DNA of 64,000 nt, from contig JBBILI010000007.1 of NCBI GenBank assembly GCA_037445025.1, forward strand, positions 1 through 64,000, in the 5' to 3' direction. A model generated the notes under the pieces. That model saw only the letters and a program-made list of their open reading frames with translations. It did not search any database and was not told the origin of the DNA. Positions 37,543 through 46,162 of this stretch are shown here, piece after piece. Each line of letters begins with the position of its first letter. Within the stretch, counting starts at the first letter, position 1. This DNA is from CAIQQQ01 sp037445025 (GTDB taxonomy: Bacteria; Pseudomonadota; Alphaproteobacteria; Acetobacterales; Acetobacteraceae). Both the position numbers and the translations under genes were made by a program.

Positions 37543-38500
37543 TTACTCCTCCACAGCCTGCGCCTCCGCCAGCACATCCTCCGCCAACGCAAACAGCCCA
37601 GCATCAACAACCGCACCCGACGCCTTGACGTTCTCGTCGAGCTGCTCGGGCCGTGACGCGCCGACGATGGCGCTGGCGACATTGGCGTCCCGCAGCACCC
37701 AGGCCAGAGCGAACTGCGCCAGGCTCAGACCGGCCTGAGCCGCCAGCGGACGCAGCTGCTCGACCGCGGCCAGCACCGAAGGCTCCAGCCAGTTCTGCCG
37801 CAAAGGCCGTGTTCATGGTGGTGTTGGCCGCACGGGATTCGGCCGGCACGGCGGCGCCGGGCTTGTATTTGCCGGTCAGCACGCCCTGGCCGAGCGGGCT
37901 CCAAACGATCTGGGAGATGCCGTGGGCGCGGCAGAACGGAATCACCTGCGCCTCCGGCTTGCGCCACAACATGGAGTATTGCGGCTGGCTGGAGACGAAG
38001 TGCTCGACGCCGAGCATGGCGGTGGCTTCGGCGATCTTGTCGGCCGGCCATTCGCTGAAGCCGAGATAGCGGGCCTTGCCGGCGCGGACGACCTCGCTGA
38101 GGGCTGCCATGGTTTCGGCCAGCGGTGTCTCGCTGTCGTAGCGGTGGCACTGGTAGAGGTCGACATGATCGAGCTTCAGCCGTGCCAGCGAGGCGTCGAT
38201 CTGCTTGAGGATCTGCGCGCGCGACAGGCCGCGATCGGTGTCGGACATCGGGAAGTAAAGCTTGGTGGCGAGGATGTAGCTGTCGCGCGGCACGCCGGCG
38301 AGGGCTTCGGCGAGCACCGTCTCGCTGGCGCCGCGGCCATAGACGTTGGCGGTGTCGATGAAGGTGATGCCGAGGTCGAGCGCCCGGCGGACGCAGGCGA
38401 TGGCCCGGGTGCGCTCGACGCCGCCGGAGGTGGTGAGCCAGGTGCCGAGGGCGATTTCGGAGACCTTGAGGTCGCTTGAGCCGAGTTGACGGTAAAGCAT
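37543..38500 (-). pseudogene. Aldo/keto reductase, disrupted by one frameshift
   Basis: NADPH-dependent reductase of the voltage-gated K+ channel beta-subunit-like branch. The 5' part has LGTWLTTSGG, FIDTANVYGRGASE (Asp and Tyr of the tetrad), ILATKLYFPM (Lys) and VDLYQCHRYDSETPL (His), then WSPLGQGVLTGKYKPG. Near 37795-37815 the frame breaks: after NTTMNTAFAA the correct continuation RQNWLEPSVLAAVEQLRPLA lies in another frame and runs to the stop at 37543. A single inserted base (or two lost) explains it. Sequencing error cannot be excluded, since all catalytic residues are present. Confidence 0.82.
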
Positions 38501-38563
38501 GATGTGCTTCTGGGCGTCGGGGCGACGCCGGATGTTCGCGCGAAGATAGGTTGCAGCCTGGGG

Positions 38564-39391
38564 TCATGCCTTCAGAAATTTCGCGAACGCCTCGGCGTAA
38601 TCCGGATGCCAGCGCGACAGGGCGGGACGGTTTTCGATCACGTCGCCGGCGGCCCAGGCGATGCGGCGCTCGTCCAGGGTGCGGGTGGTCTCGTTGTCGA
38701 GGCACCACAGATAGAAATCGCCGCGGGTGACGCCTGCGATCATGACATCGACCACCTGGTCGGCCGACCAGGCGCCGGGCGGCATCTCCGCGCGGCCGGA
38801 CATGCCGGTGAAGGTGAAGCCGGGCACCAGCAGATGCGCCGTGACCCGGCCCGGCACGGCCTGGCGCAGCTCATGGGCCAGCAGCTCGGTGAACGCCTTC
38901 ACCCCGGCCTTGGCGACGTTGTAGGCGCTGTTACCGGGCGGCAGGGTGATCCCCTGCTTGGAGCCGGTGTTGACCACCGCGGCCGGTCCCTGCTGCGCCA
39001 GCATGCCCGGCACGAAGGCCTGGACGCCATGGATCACGCCGTCGAGATTGGTGGACAGCAGCGCGTGCCAGCCGGCCGGGTTCTCCCAGGGCTTGCCGGG
39101 ATTGGCGCCGGTGGCGGCGTTGTTCATCAGCAGATGGATGTCGCCGAAGCTTTGGGTGGCGACGGACTGCAGGTGTTCCAGCGCCTCGGGCTGGGAAACA
39201 TCGACCACTTCGGCGCGAATCGCGTTCGAGCCGAGCGACGCGGCGGCGGCGCGCAGCCGGTCGGCCTGGTTGTCGGCCATGACGACGTTGAGACCCATGG
39301 CGACGAGCCGCCGGGCGGCGGCGAGGCCGATTCCGCTGGCGGCACCGGTGATCACGGCGGTGTGGCCGGGTTGCAGAACAGAGTCGGACAT
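38564..39391 (-). CDS. SDR family NAD(P)-dependent oxidoreductase
   Basis: Short-chain dehydrogenase of 275 residues. The cofactor motif is TGAASGIG near residue 16, NNA is at the end of strand 4 (LLMNNAATG), and the catalytic Ser and Tyr-x3-Lys are in NTGSKQG and YNVAK. The C-terminal part, WCLDNETTRTLDERRIAWAAGDV, is longer than the minimum. Substrate unknown. It lies between the aldo-keto reductase and phnN on the same strand. Confidence 0.9.
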   Translation of the reverse strand: MSDSVLQPGHTAVITGAASGIGLAAARRLVAMGLNVVMADNQADRLRAAAASLGSNAIRAEVVDVSQPEALEHLQSVATQSFGDIHLLMNNAATGANPGKPWENPAGWHALLSTNLDGVIHGVQAFVPGMLAQQGPAAVVNTGSKQGITLPPGNSAYNVAKAGVKAFTELLAHELRQAVPGRVTAHLLVPGFTFTGMSGRAEMPPGAWSADQVVDVMIAGVTRGDFYLWCLDNETTRTLDERRIAWAAGDVIENRPALSRWHPDYAEAFAKFLKA

Positions 39392-39465
39392 GCGGTGGCA
39401 CCTTGCCAATGGGCGATGAGGGATATGGCCACCGCCGGCGGGCACTTCCAGCCCCCGCCGTCCGG

Positions 39466-39996
39466 TCAGCCGATGCCGAGGGCCGCCAGCAGGCGCGCGC
39501 AGCCTTCGGCCACGGTCGAGTCGTTCATCACCGTGACCAGTTCGACCGTGGCCGGCATATCGACGCTGCGCTGCAGCCGGCGTTCGATGTCCGCGGCGCC
39601 CTCGCGTCCACGCGCGGCCAGGCGTGCGGCCAGCACGTCTCGCGGGGCGGTGATCTCCACCACGCGCACGGCGAAGCGTGCCGCGGCTTCGGCGATCACG
39701 GCACGCGAGACACTGGCCACCACCGTCACCCCCCGCGCCAGATCCTGCGCGATATCGGCGGGAATGCCGTAGGCGAGGCCGTGCGCCTCCCACCACAGCG
39801 CATAGCGGCCGGCATCGCGCCGCGCCGCGAAGGTGGCGCGATCGATCGGCAGATGCGGCTCGCCGCCCGGGGTTTCCGGCCGGGTGATCTCGCGGCGGGC
39901 GAAGCGCACCCGCGGATCGCCGTCAAGCCGGGCACGGGCGGCCAGCAGCAGCGTGTCCTTGCCGGCACCTGAGGGACCCACGATCAGAATCAGCAT
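39466..39996 (-). CDS. phnN: Ribose 1,5-bisphosphate phosphokinase PhnN
   Basis: Kinase of 176 residues that turns the C-P lyase product ribose 1,5-bisphosphate into PRPP. P-loop GPSGAGKDTLL near residue 8, then REITRPETPGGEPHLPIDRATFAARRDAGRYALWWEAHGLAYGIP, a diagnostic PhnN stretch. The ATG at 39996 has GGGGGAA upstream. It is separated from the phn operon by the two reductase genes and lies on the other strand. Confidence 0.93.
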   Translation of the reverse strand: MLILIVGPSGAGKDTLLLAARARLDGDPRVRFARREITRPETPGGEPHLPIDRATFAARRDAGRYALWWEAHGLAYGIPADIAQDLARGVTVVASVSRAVIAEAAARFAVRVVEITAPRDVLAARLAARGREGAADIERRLQRSVDMPATVELVTVMNDSTVAEGCARLLAALGIG

Positions 39997-40067
39997 AGTT
40001 CCCCCGTTTTTTGACACCGGGCCGTGACGCGCTACCGTGGCGGTCCCGCCAATCGGAGCTTCCCCAG

Positions 40068-41846
40068 ATGTTCACCACACGGCCCGAGATCGCCGCCACC
40101 TTCGGCGTCGTCGCCACCACGCATTGGATTGCCAGCAGCGTCGGTATGGCCGTGCTGGAGCGCGGCGGCAACGCCTTCGATGCGGCGGTGGCGGCGGCCT
40201 TCGTGCTCAACGTGGCGGAGCCGCACCTGAACGGGCCGGGCGGCGATGCGCCGATCATCCTGCACGACGCCAGGACCGGGAAGCAGCACGTGATCTGCGG
40301 CCAGGGCGTGGCGCCGGACACGGCGACCCCTGCGAAATTCGCCGAGCTGGGTCTCGATCTCATCCCCGGCACCGGGCTGCTGCCGGCCGTGGTGCCCGGC
40401 GCGTTCGACGCCTGGGCGACGATGCTGCGGGACTGGGGCACCTGGGAGCTGGAGGACGTGCTGGGCTTCGCCATCGGCTATGCGCGCCGCGGCATTCACC
40501 TGGTGCCGCGGATTCCCGCCGCCATCGAGACAATGCGGCCGCTGTTCGAGACGGAGTGGCCGACCTCGGCGGCCACATGGCTGCTCAACGGAAGACCGCC
40601 GCAGGTGGGCGGGCTGTTCGCGCGGCCGGCGCTGGCCGATTTCTGGGAGCGTCTGCTTCGCGAGGCCGTGGGCGCCACCCGCGAGGCGCGGATCGATGCG
40701 GCGCGCAACGCGTTCTACCGGGGGTTCGCCGCCGAGGCGGTGGGGAAGTTCTACGCCGCGCAGGAGATGCTCGACGTGTCCGGCCGCAGGCATCGCGGGC
40801 TGCTGACGGAAGATGACATGGCGCGCTGGTCGGCTCCGGTGGAGGATCCGCTGTCGGTCGATTATCACGGCCACACCTTGCTGAAATGCGGCACCTGGAG
40901 CCAGGGGCCGGCGTTCCTGCAGCAATTGGCCCTGCTGAAAGGCTTCGATATCGCGGCGATGGACCCGGAAGGGCCGGAATTCGTGCATACCGTGGTGGAA
41001 TGCATGAAGCTCGCCTTCGCCGATCGCGAGGCGTACTACGGCGATCCGGATTTTGCCGAAGTGCCGCTCGCGACCCTGCTGTCGGACGACTACAACGACA
41101 CGCGGCGCAAGCTGGTCGGCGAGATGGCCTCGCTGGAGCTGCGCCCCGGCACCGTGCCGGGCTTCTCGCCGGATGTGGACCACGAGGCGTATCTGCGCGT
41201 GGCCATGCTCAGCAACAGCGCCGGCGCCGGAGAGCCGACCGTGGCACGGCTGGGCGCCACCGGCGGCGACACCTGTCATATCGATGTGATCGACCGCTGG
41301 GGCAACATGGTCAGCGCCACGCCCTCGGGTGGCTGGCTGCAGTCCTCGCCGGTGGTGCCGGAACTGGGCTTTCCGCTGTCCACCCGCGGGCAGATGTTCT
41401 GGACCAAGGCCGGCCATCCCAACTCGGTCGCCCCGCGCAAGCGGCCGCGCACCACGCTGTCGCCCTCGATGGTGCTGCGCGGCGGCACGCCGTGGATGTC
41501 GTTCGGAACGCCCGGCGGCGAGCAGCAGGACCAGTGGCAGCCGATCATGCTGCTGCGCATGATTCATCACAATCTCGGCATCCAGCAGGCGATCGACGCG
41601 CCGAGTTTTCACACGGAGCACTGGCCGAGCAGCTTCTGGCCGCGCATCGCCCGCCCGGGCAAGGTGGTGCTGGAGGGGCGGTTTGCGCCGTCCGTGCGCG
41701 ACGCGCTGATCGCGCGCGGCCACAAGGCCGAGATGGGCGAGCCGTGGAGCGAGGGCCGCCTGTCCGCCGCGCGCATCGAGCCGGACGGGCAGATGTTTGC
41801 CGGCGCCAATCCGCGCGGCATGCAGGGCTACGCAGTCGGCCGATGA
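40068..41846 (+). CDS. Gamma-glutamyltransferase family protein (1)
   Basis: Ntn-hydrolase of 592 residues. The N-terminal half has SVGMAVLERGGNAFDAAVAAAFVLNVAEPHLNGPGGDAPI. The autocleavage region GATGGDTCHIDVIDRWGNMVSATPSGGWLQSS has the catalytic Thr at GDTCH. The C-terminal half has KRPRTTLSPSMV and FGTPGGEQQDQW. It has no signal peptide, so it is probably cytoplasmic, unlike E. coli Ggt. It overlaps the next gene by four bases (ATGA). Confidence 0.88.
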   Translation: MFTTRPEIAATFGVVATTHWIASSVGMAVLERGGNAFDAAVAAAFVLNVAEPHLNGPGGDAPIILHDARTGKQHVICGQGVAPDTATPAKFAELGLDLIPGTGLLPAVVPGAFDAWATMLRDWGTWELEDVLGFAIGYARRGIHLVPRIPAAIETMRPLFETEWPTSAATWLLNGRPPQVGGLFARPALADFWERLLREAVGATREARIDAARNAFYRGFAAEAVGKFYAAQEMLDVSGRRHRGLLTEDDMARWSAPVEDPLSVDYHGHTLLKCGTWSQGPAFLQQLALLKGFDIAAMDPEGPEFVHTVVECMKLAFADREAYYGDPDFAEVPLATLLSDDYNDTRRKLVGEMASLELRPGTVPGFSPDVDHEAYLRVAMLSNSAGAGEPTVARLGATGGDTCHIDVIDRWGNMVSATPSGGWLQSSPVVPELGFPLSTRGQMFWTKAGHPNSVAPRKRPRTTLSPSMVLRGGTPWMSFGTPGGEQQDQWQPIMLLRMIHHNLGIQQAIDAPSFHTEHWPSSFWPRIARPGKVVLEGRFAPSVRDALIARGHKAEMGEPWSEGRLSAARIEPDGQMFAGANPRGMQGYAVGR

Positions 41847-42982
41847 GCGATCCTTCGACCCCGCTGCGGGACGCGGTCGAGAGCGGTGCGCTCGCCTGCG
41901 TGGCGGCGATGGCGGCGACGTCGAAGGGCGTGATCCACGCGGCGGCGTTCGGCCTGCGCGACCCGGCTTCCGGCGCGGCGATGACGACGGACAGCGTGGG
42001 CTGGATCGCCTCGATGACCAAGGCGGTGGTTTCGGTGGCGGCGGTGCGGCTGGTGGAACAGGGCAGGCTGTCGCTCGACGAGCCGATCTGCGACATGCTG
42101 CCGGAGCTGACCGCGCCGCTGGTGCTGGAGCGGTTCGGCACCGATGGCGCGCCGGTGCTGCGGCCGGCGGAGGCGCCGATCACGCTGCGGCATCTGCTGA
42201 CGCACACCGCTGGCTATGGCTATGACACCTGGAACCCGGCGCTGTGGCATCTGCAGACCAGGCTGGGGCTGCCGCGGATTCCCACCTCGCCAGAGGGGCT
42301 GCGCCAGGTGCCGCTGCTGTTCGATCCCGGCACGCGGTGGAACTACGGCATCAACATCGACCTGGTGGGACGCGCCATCGAGGTGGTGACCGGGCAGTCG
42401 CTGGACGTGCATCTGCGCGAGACGCTGCTGGCGCCGCTGGGCATGCATGACACGATGTTTCTCATCGATGCGCCGCAGCAGGCGCGCCGGGTGGTGCTGC
42501 AGCAGAAGGCGGCGGACGGCACGCTGTCGCCGGTGCCGTGGCAGCGGGCGGAGCGGCTGCCGTTCCTGTATGGCGGCGGTGGGCTGTGCAGCTCGGCGGC
42601 GGATTATCTGACATTCCTGCGCGCGGTGCTGGGCAGCGAGCTGCTGGGCCCGGCGATGCAAGCCCAGCTGGTGCGCAACCAGATCGGCGATCTCGACGTG
42701 CAGCCGATGATCAGCGCGGTGCCGACAGCCTCCAACGATGTGCGGCTGTATCCGGAGCAGAAGCTGAAATGGACGCTGGGCTTTCTGCAGAACACCGAGG
42801 CCACCGCCGAGGGGCGCGCCGCCGGCAGTCTGGCCTGGGCCGGCCTGTCGAACTGCTATTACTGGATCGACCCGGCGCGTGACCTGTGCGGTGTATTTGT
42901 AACAGCACTCCTGCCGTTCGCCGATCCAGCCGCACTGGCAGCGTTCGCAGCCTTCGAAGCGGCCATATACTCCAACGTCTAA
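41843..42982 (+). CDS. Serine hydrolase of the beta-lactamase/class C family
   Basis: A 379-residue penicillin-binding-type hydrolase. The catalytic Ser-x-x-Lys is in IASMTKAVVS near residue 53-57, the Tyr-x-Asn in WNYGINIDLVG, and GGGGLCSSAADYLTF lies before the third motif. No signal peptide is visible. Members of this branch are often esterases or D-aminopeptidases. Coupling to the gamma-glutamyltransferase suggests a common peptide or amide substrate. Confidence 0.87.
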   Translation: MSDPSTPLRDAVESGALACVAAMAATSKGVIHAAAFGLRDPASGAAMTTDSVGWIASMTKAVVSVAAVRLVEQGRLSLDEPICDMLPELTAPLVLERFGTDGAPVLRPAEAPITLRHLLTHTAGYGYDTWNPALWHLQTRLGLPRIPTSPEGLRQVPLLFDPGTRWNYGINIDLVGRAIEVVTGQSLDVHLRETLLAPLGMHDTMFLIDAPQQARRVVLQQKAADGTLSPVPWQRAERLPFLYGGGGLCSSAADYLTFLRAVLGSELLGPAMQAQLVRNQIGDLDVQPMISAVPTASNDVRLYPEQKLKWTLGFLQNTEATAEGRAAGSLAWAGLSNCYYWIDPARDLCGVFVTALLPFADPAALAAFAAFEAAIYSNV

Positions 42983-42993
42983 AAGTTTCTTTG

Positions 42994-43017
42994 CTTCTTT
43001 CTTTTCAAAGAAAGAAG
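42994..43017. terminator. AT-rich palindrome, family copy G
   Basis: CTTCTTTCTTT pairs perfectly with AAAGAAAGAAG (loop TC). It sits 11 bases after the serine hydrolase stop and 15 bases before the opposing stop. The core sequence differs from GGTTC-type copies but keeps form and flanks (AAAGTTTCTTTG on the left, TTCTTTCTTACC on the right). Confidence 0.65.
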
Positions 43018-43032
43018 TTCTTTCTTACCTTG

Positions 43033-43404
43033 TCACCTAATCAGCTGGCCGACCCGCAGCAGGTTTCCGTTCGGGTCCATCACGAAGAACTCGCGCATGC
43101 CCCAAGGGCGGTCCTCCGGCGGGGTCACCTTGCCGCCCACGGGGGTGCCGAAGGCCGCGTGCAGCGCGTCCACATCCGGCGTGCGCAGATAGCAGCTGCT
43201 CTGCTCGGCGATCTTGCGGTCCCAGCATTCCCAGAAATGCAGCTCCACATTCTCCCGCCGCAGGATCATGTAGCCGCCCCAGCGCCCCTGCGCGGTGAAG
43301 CCGAGCTGGCGGTAGAACGCCTCCGTGATGTCCAGGTTCTGCGCCGGCAGAATGGGATGGGCCGCGGCGATGCGGCCGGGCAGCGGAACGGTGTGGCCGC
43401 TCAT
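43033..43404 (-). CDS. VOC family (glyoxalase/bleomycin resistance-like) protein
   Basis: A 123-residue single-domain protein with AHPILPAQNLDITEAFYRQLGF at the start, the central VELHFWECWDRKIAEQSSCYLRTPDVDALHAAF and the C-terminal FFVMDPNGNLLRVGQ, the two beta-alpha-beta-beta-beta units of the vicinal oxygen chelate fold. H and E ligands are present. Similar proteins bind bleomycin or act on small organics. Its start overlaps the end of the ThDP enzyme gene by four bases. Confidence 0.87.
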   Translation of the reverse strand: MSGHTVPLPGRIAAAHPILPAQNLDITEAFYRQLGFTAQGRWGGYMILRRENVELHFWECWDRKIAEQSSCYLRTPDVDALHAAFGTPVGGKVTPPEDRPWGMREFFVMDPNGNLLRVGQLIR

Positions 43405-45146
43405 CGTTTCACCGGCCGCGCCGCCGGCTTGGCGCGCGCCCGCTTGGCCACCGGCTTGGCGACCGGCTTGCCGGACGCCGCCCGCAGATCGGCGATGGTG
43501 GCGCGCGAGGTGATCTGCTCCGGGTTCATTCGGATCTCGATCACCGCCGGCTTGCCGCTGGCCACCGCCCGGCGAAACGCCGGCACGAAGCCGGCGGTGT
43601 CCGTCACCACCTCGCCATGGCCGCCGAAGCTCTCAATGAACTTCGCAAAATCGGGGTTGGTGAGCGAGGTGCCGGAGACGCGGCCGGGGAAGGTGCGCTC
43701 CTGATACATGCGGATGGTGCCGTACATCTGGTTGTTGAACACCAGCACGATCGGCGCCACGCCGTGGTGAAAGGCGGTGGCGATCTCCTGGCCGGTCATG
43801 AGAAATCCGCCATCGCCCACGAAGCACACCACCTGCCGGTCGGGATGGGCGATCTTGGCGCCGATCGCCGCCGGCACGCCGTAGCCCATCGCGCCGTTGG
43901 TGGGGCCGATGAAGCGCTGGCCGTCCTGGAAATTGATGAAGCGCGGCGGCCAGGTGGCGAAGTTGCCGGCGTCGCAGGTCAGGATCGCATCCGGCTCCAG
44001 CTCGCCGGCGAGATCGTGCATCACCTGGGCGAGGTTGAGCGTGCCCTCGTAGCTCGGCACCGCCAGGGACTTCATGCGCTGGGCGCGCAGCTCGGCCGTC
44101 CAGCCCTTCCAGGCGATGGTGCCGGGCTTCAGCTTCGCCACATGGGCGGCGAACGGCTCGAGATCGGTGGTGATGCCCAAAGCCGGGCGGAAGACGCGGC
44201 CGATCTCGCTTTGCTCGGGATGGACATGGATGATCGGCACGGCGCCGGCGAGATCGAACAGCGTGTAGCCCTGGCTGACCGCCTCGCCCAGCCGCGTGCC
44301 GAGCGCCAGGATCAGATCCGCCTCGCGCACGCGGGCGACCAGCGCGGGATCGGAGCCCACGCCGAGATCGCCCACGAAATTGGCGCGTGTGCCGTCATAG
44401 AGGCCCTGGCGGCGGAAGCTGACGGTGGTGGGAATGTCGTGCGCGACGAGGAAGCGCGCGATGTCCGTCCGTGCCGCATCGCTCCAGCCTGAGCCGCCGA
44501 GGATGGCCAGCGGCTTCTTGGCCGCCTTCAGCAGGGCGGCGAACTTCACCAGCGCCGCCGGATCGGGGTGCGGGCGGCTGACATCGGCGCGGCCGATATC
44601 AGGCACCGTGACCAGATGCTTCTGCATCTCCTCGGACAGCGCGATCACCACCGGGCCGGGGCGGCCGCTGGTCGCGACGTCCACGGCGTGGGCGACCAGC
44701 TCGGGAATGCGCGCGGCGTCGTCGATCTGCGTCACCCATTTGGCCAGCGGCTGGAACATCCGGCGGTAGTCGACCTCCTGGAAGCTCTCGCGGTCGGTTT
44801 CGCTGAACGGGATCTGCCCCACGAACAGCAGCAGCGGCGTGCTGTCCTGGAAGGCGACATGCACGCCGATGGCGGCGTGGCAGGCGCCGGGGCCGCGGGT
44901 GACGAAGGCGGCGGCGGGCCTGCCGTTCAGCTTGCCATAGGCTTCGGCCATGTTGACGGCGCCGGCCTCAAAGCGGCAGGTGACGAGGTGGAGGTGCTTG
45001 CTGACGGCGTAGAGACCGTCGAGCACATCGAGATAGCTTTCGCCGGGGACGGCGAAGACATGGTCGATCCCCTGGGCCACCAGCGCATCGGCGAGCACGC
45101 GACCGCCCGGCCGCTCCTTGGGCGAGACTTTGCGCGGTGCGGCCAT
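43401..45146 (-). CDS. Thiamine diphosphate-dependent enzyme, acetolactate synthase large subunit-like
   Basis: A 581-residue enzyme. The N-terminal domain has the catalytic Glu in CRFEAGAVNMAEAYGK, and the C-terminal domain has the ThDP-Mg motif GDGGFLMTGQEIATAFHHGVAPIVLVFNN. It lacks the FAD-site features and small subunit of a biosynthetic acetolactate synthase, so it may be a decarboxylase or carboligase of a catabolic route. The last 25 residues are an unusual Lys/Arg/Ala/Pro tail (KPVAKPVAKRARAKPAARPV). Confidence 0.88.
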   Translation of the reverse strand: MAAPRKVSPKERPGGRVLADALVAQGIDHVFAVPGESYLDVLDGLYAVSKHLHLVTCRFEAGAVNMAEAYGKLNGRPAAAFVTRGPGACHAAIGVHVAFQDSTPLLLFVGQIPFSETDRESFQEVDYRRMFQPLAKWVTQIDDAARIPELVAHAVDVATSGRPGPVVIALSEEMQKHLVTVPDIGRADVSRPHPDPAALVKFAALLKAAKKPLAILGGSGWSDAARTDIARFLVAHDIPTTVSFRRQGLYDGTRANFVGDLGVGSDPALVARVREADLILALGTRLGEAVSQGYTLFDLAGAVPIIHVHPEQSEIGRVFRPALGITTDLEPFAAHVAKLKPGTIAWKGWTAELRAQRMKSLAVPSYEGTLNLAQVMHDLAGELEPDAILTCDAGNFATWPPRFINFQDGQRFIGPTNGAMGYGVPAAIGAKIAHPDRQVVCFVGDGGFLMTGQEIATAFHHGVAPIVLVFNNQMYGTIRMYQERTFPGRVSGTSLTNPDFAKFIESFGGHGEVVTDTAGFVPAFRRAVASGKPAVIEIRMNPEQITSRATIADLRAASGKPVAKPVAKRARAKPAARPVKR

Positions 45147-45202
45147 GGCGATGTTCCCCGGAACTTGGTCGGGCGGAGATTAGACCCGCGAATCGACCGG
45201 CG

Positions 45203-46162
45203 TCACGCCGCCACCCGGATACATCTGGCCGCCCTGTCACCGAAACGCCGCAGGTCGGGCACAGCGCCGGTGCATTGCGGAATGGCCATGGCACAGCGCG
45301 GGGCGAAGGCGCAGCCGGTGGTCGGCGTGTCGAGCGCCGGCGGGCTGCCGGGAATGGTGGTGAGCCGGGCGCCGCGTTTGCCGGCATGGACGGTGGCGCC
45401 GAGCAGGCCCTGCGCATAGGGGTGCAGGGGGGCGGTCATCAGCTCCGCCACCGGGCCCTGCTCGACGAAGCGGCCGGCATACATCACCGCCACCCGATCG
45501 GCGATCTCGCCGGCCACGCCGAGATCATGGGTGACGAAGATGACGCCCATGCCGAGCTCCTGCTGCAGGCGGCGCAGCAGCAGCAGCACCTGGATCTGCA
45601 CGGTGGCGTCGAGTGCCGTGGTGGGCTCGTCGGCCAGCAGCAGCCTGGGGCGGCAGGAGAGCGCGATGGCGATCATGGTGCGCTGGCGCAGGCCGCCGGA
45701 GAGCTCGTGGGGGTAGGCGTCCAACCGGCGCTTGGCCGAGGGGATCTGCACGAGTTCCAAAAGATCCAGCGCACGGGCGCGGGCGGTGGCGCGGGAGACG
45801 CCTTCGTGGCGAATGATGGTCTCACCGATCTGCTGGCCGATGGTGAAGACCGGGTCAAGCGCCGTCATCGGCTCCTGGAAGATCATGGAGACGACGCCGC
45901 CGCGGATGTCTTCCAGCTTGCGGGCGTCGGCGGTGACGATGTCGTGGCCGTCGACCTTGATGGAGCCGGTGACGCGGGTGGTGTGGGCGGGGTTGAGCGC
46001 CATCAGCGCGCGCAGCGTGACGGACTTGCCGGAGCCTGATTCGCCGAGGATGCACAGCACCTCGCGCTCGGCCAGGTCGAAATCCACCCCGCCCACGGCA
46101 TGCACGGTGCGGTCGCGGCCGACGAAGGTGACGGTGAGGTCGCGGACTTCGACGAGGCTCAT
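45203..46162 (-). CDS. Peptide/nickel-type ABC transporter ATP-binding protein (DppD-like)
   Basis: ATPase of 319 residues. Walker A GESGSGKSV, signature LSGGLRQRTMIAIAL, Walker B LLLADEPTTALD. The C-terminal extension PGSPPALDTPTTGCAFAPRCAMAIPQC is the oligopeptide-type Fe-S-like Cys motif. It overlaps the DppF-like gene by four bases. No binding protein or permease accompanies the pair. Confidence 0.9.
   Translation of the reverse strand: MSLVEVRDLTVTFVGRDRTVHAVGGVDFDLAEREVLCILGESGSGKSVTLRALMALNPAHTTRVTGSIKVDGHDIVTADARKLEDIRGGVVSMIFQEPMTALDPVFTIGQQIGETIIRHEGVSRATARARALDLLELVQIPSAKRRLDAYPHELSGGLRQRTMIAIALSCRPRLLLADEPTTALDATVQIQVLLLLRRLQQELGMGVIFVTHDLGVAGEIADRVAVMYAGRFVEQGPVAELMTAPLHPYAQGLLGATVHAGKRGARLTTIPGSPPALDTPTTGCAFAPRCAMAIPQCTGAVPDLRRFGDRAARCIRVAA

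Noticed and set aside
41843..42982. Antibiotic-resistance beta-lactamase
   Set aside because: The motifs fit the class C fold, but there is no signal peptide and it is coupled to a gamma-glutamyltransferase; an esterase or peptidase is more likely.
43401..45146. Biosynthetic acetolactate synthase (ilvB)
   Set aside because: No small regulatory subunit gene lies beside it and it has a basic tail; only the general ThDP family is supported.
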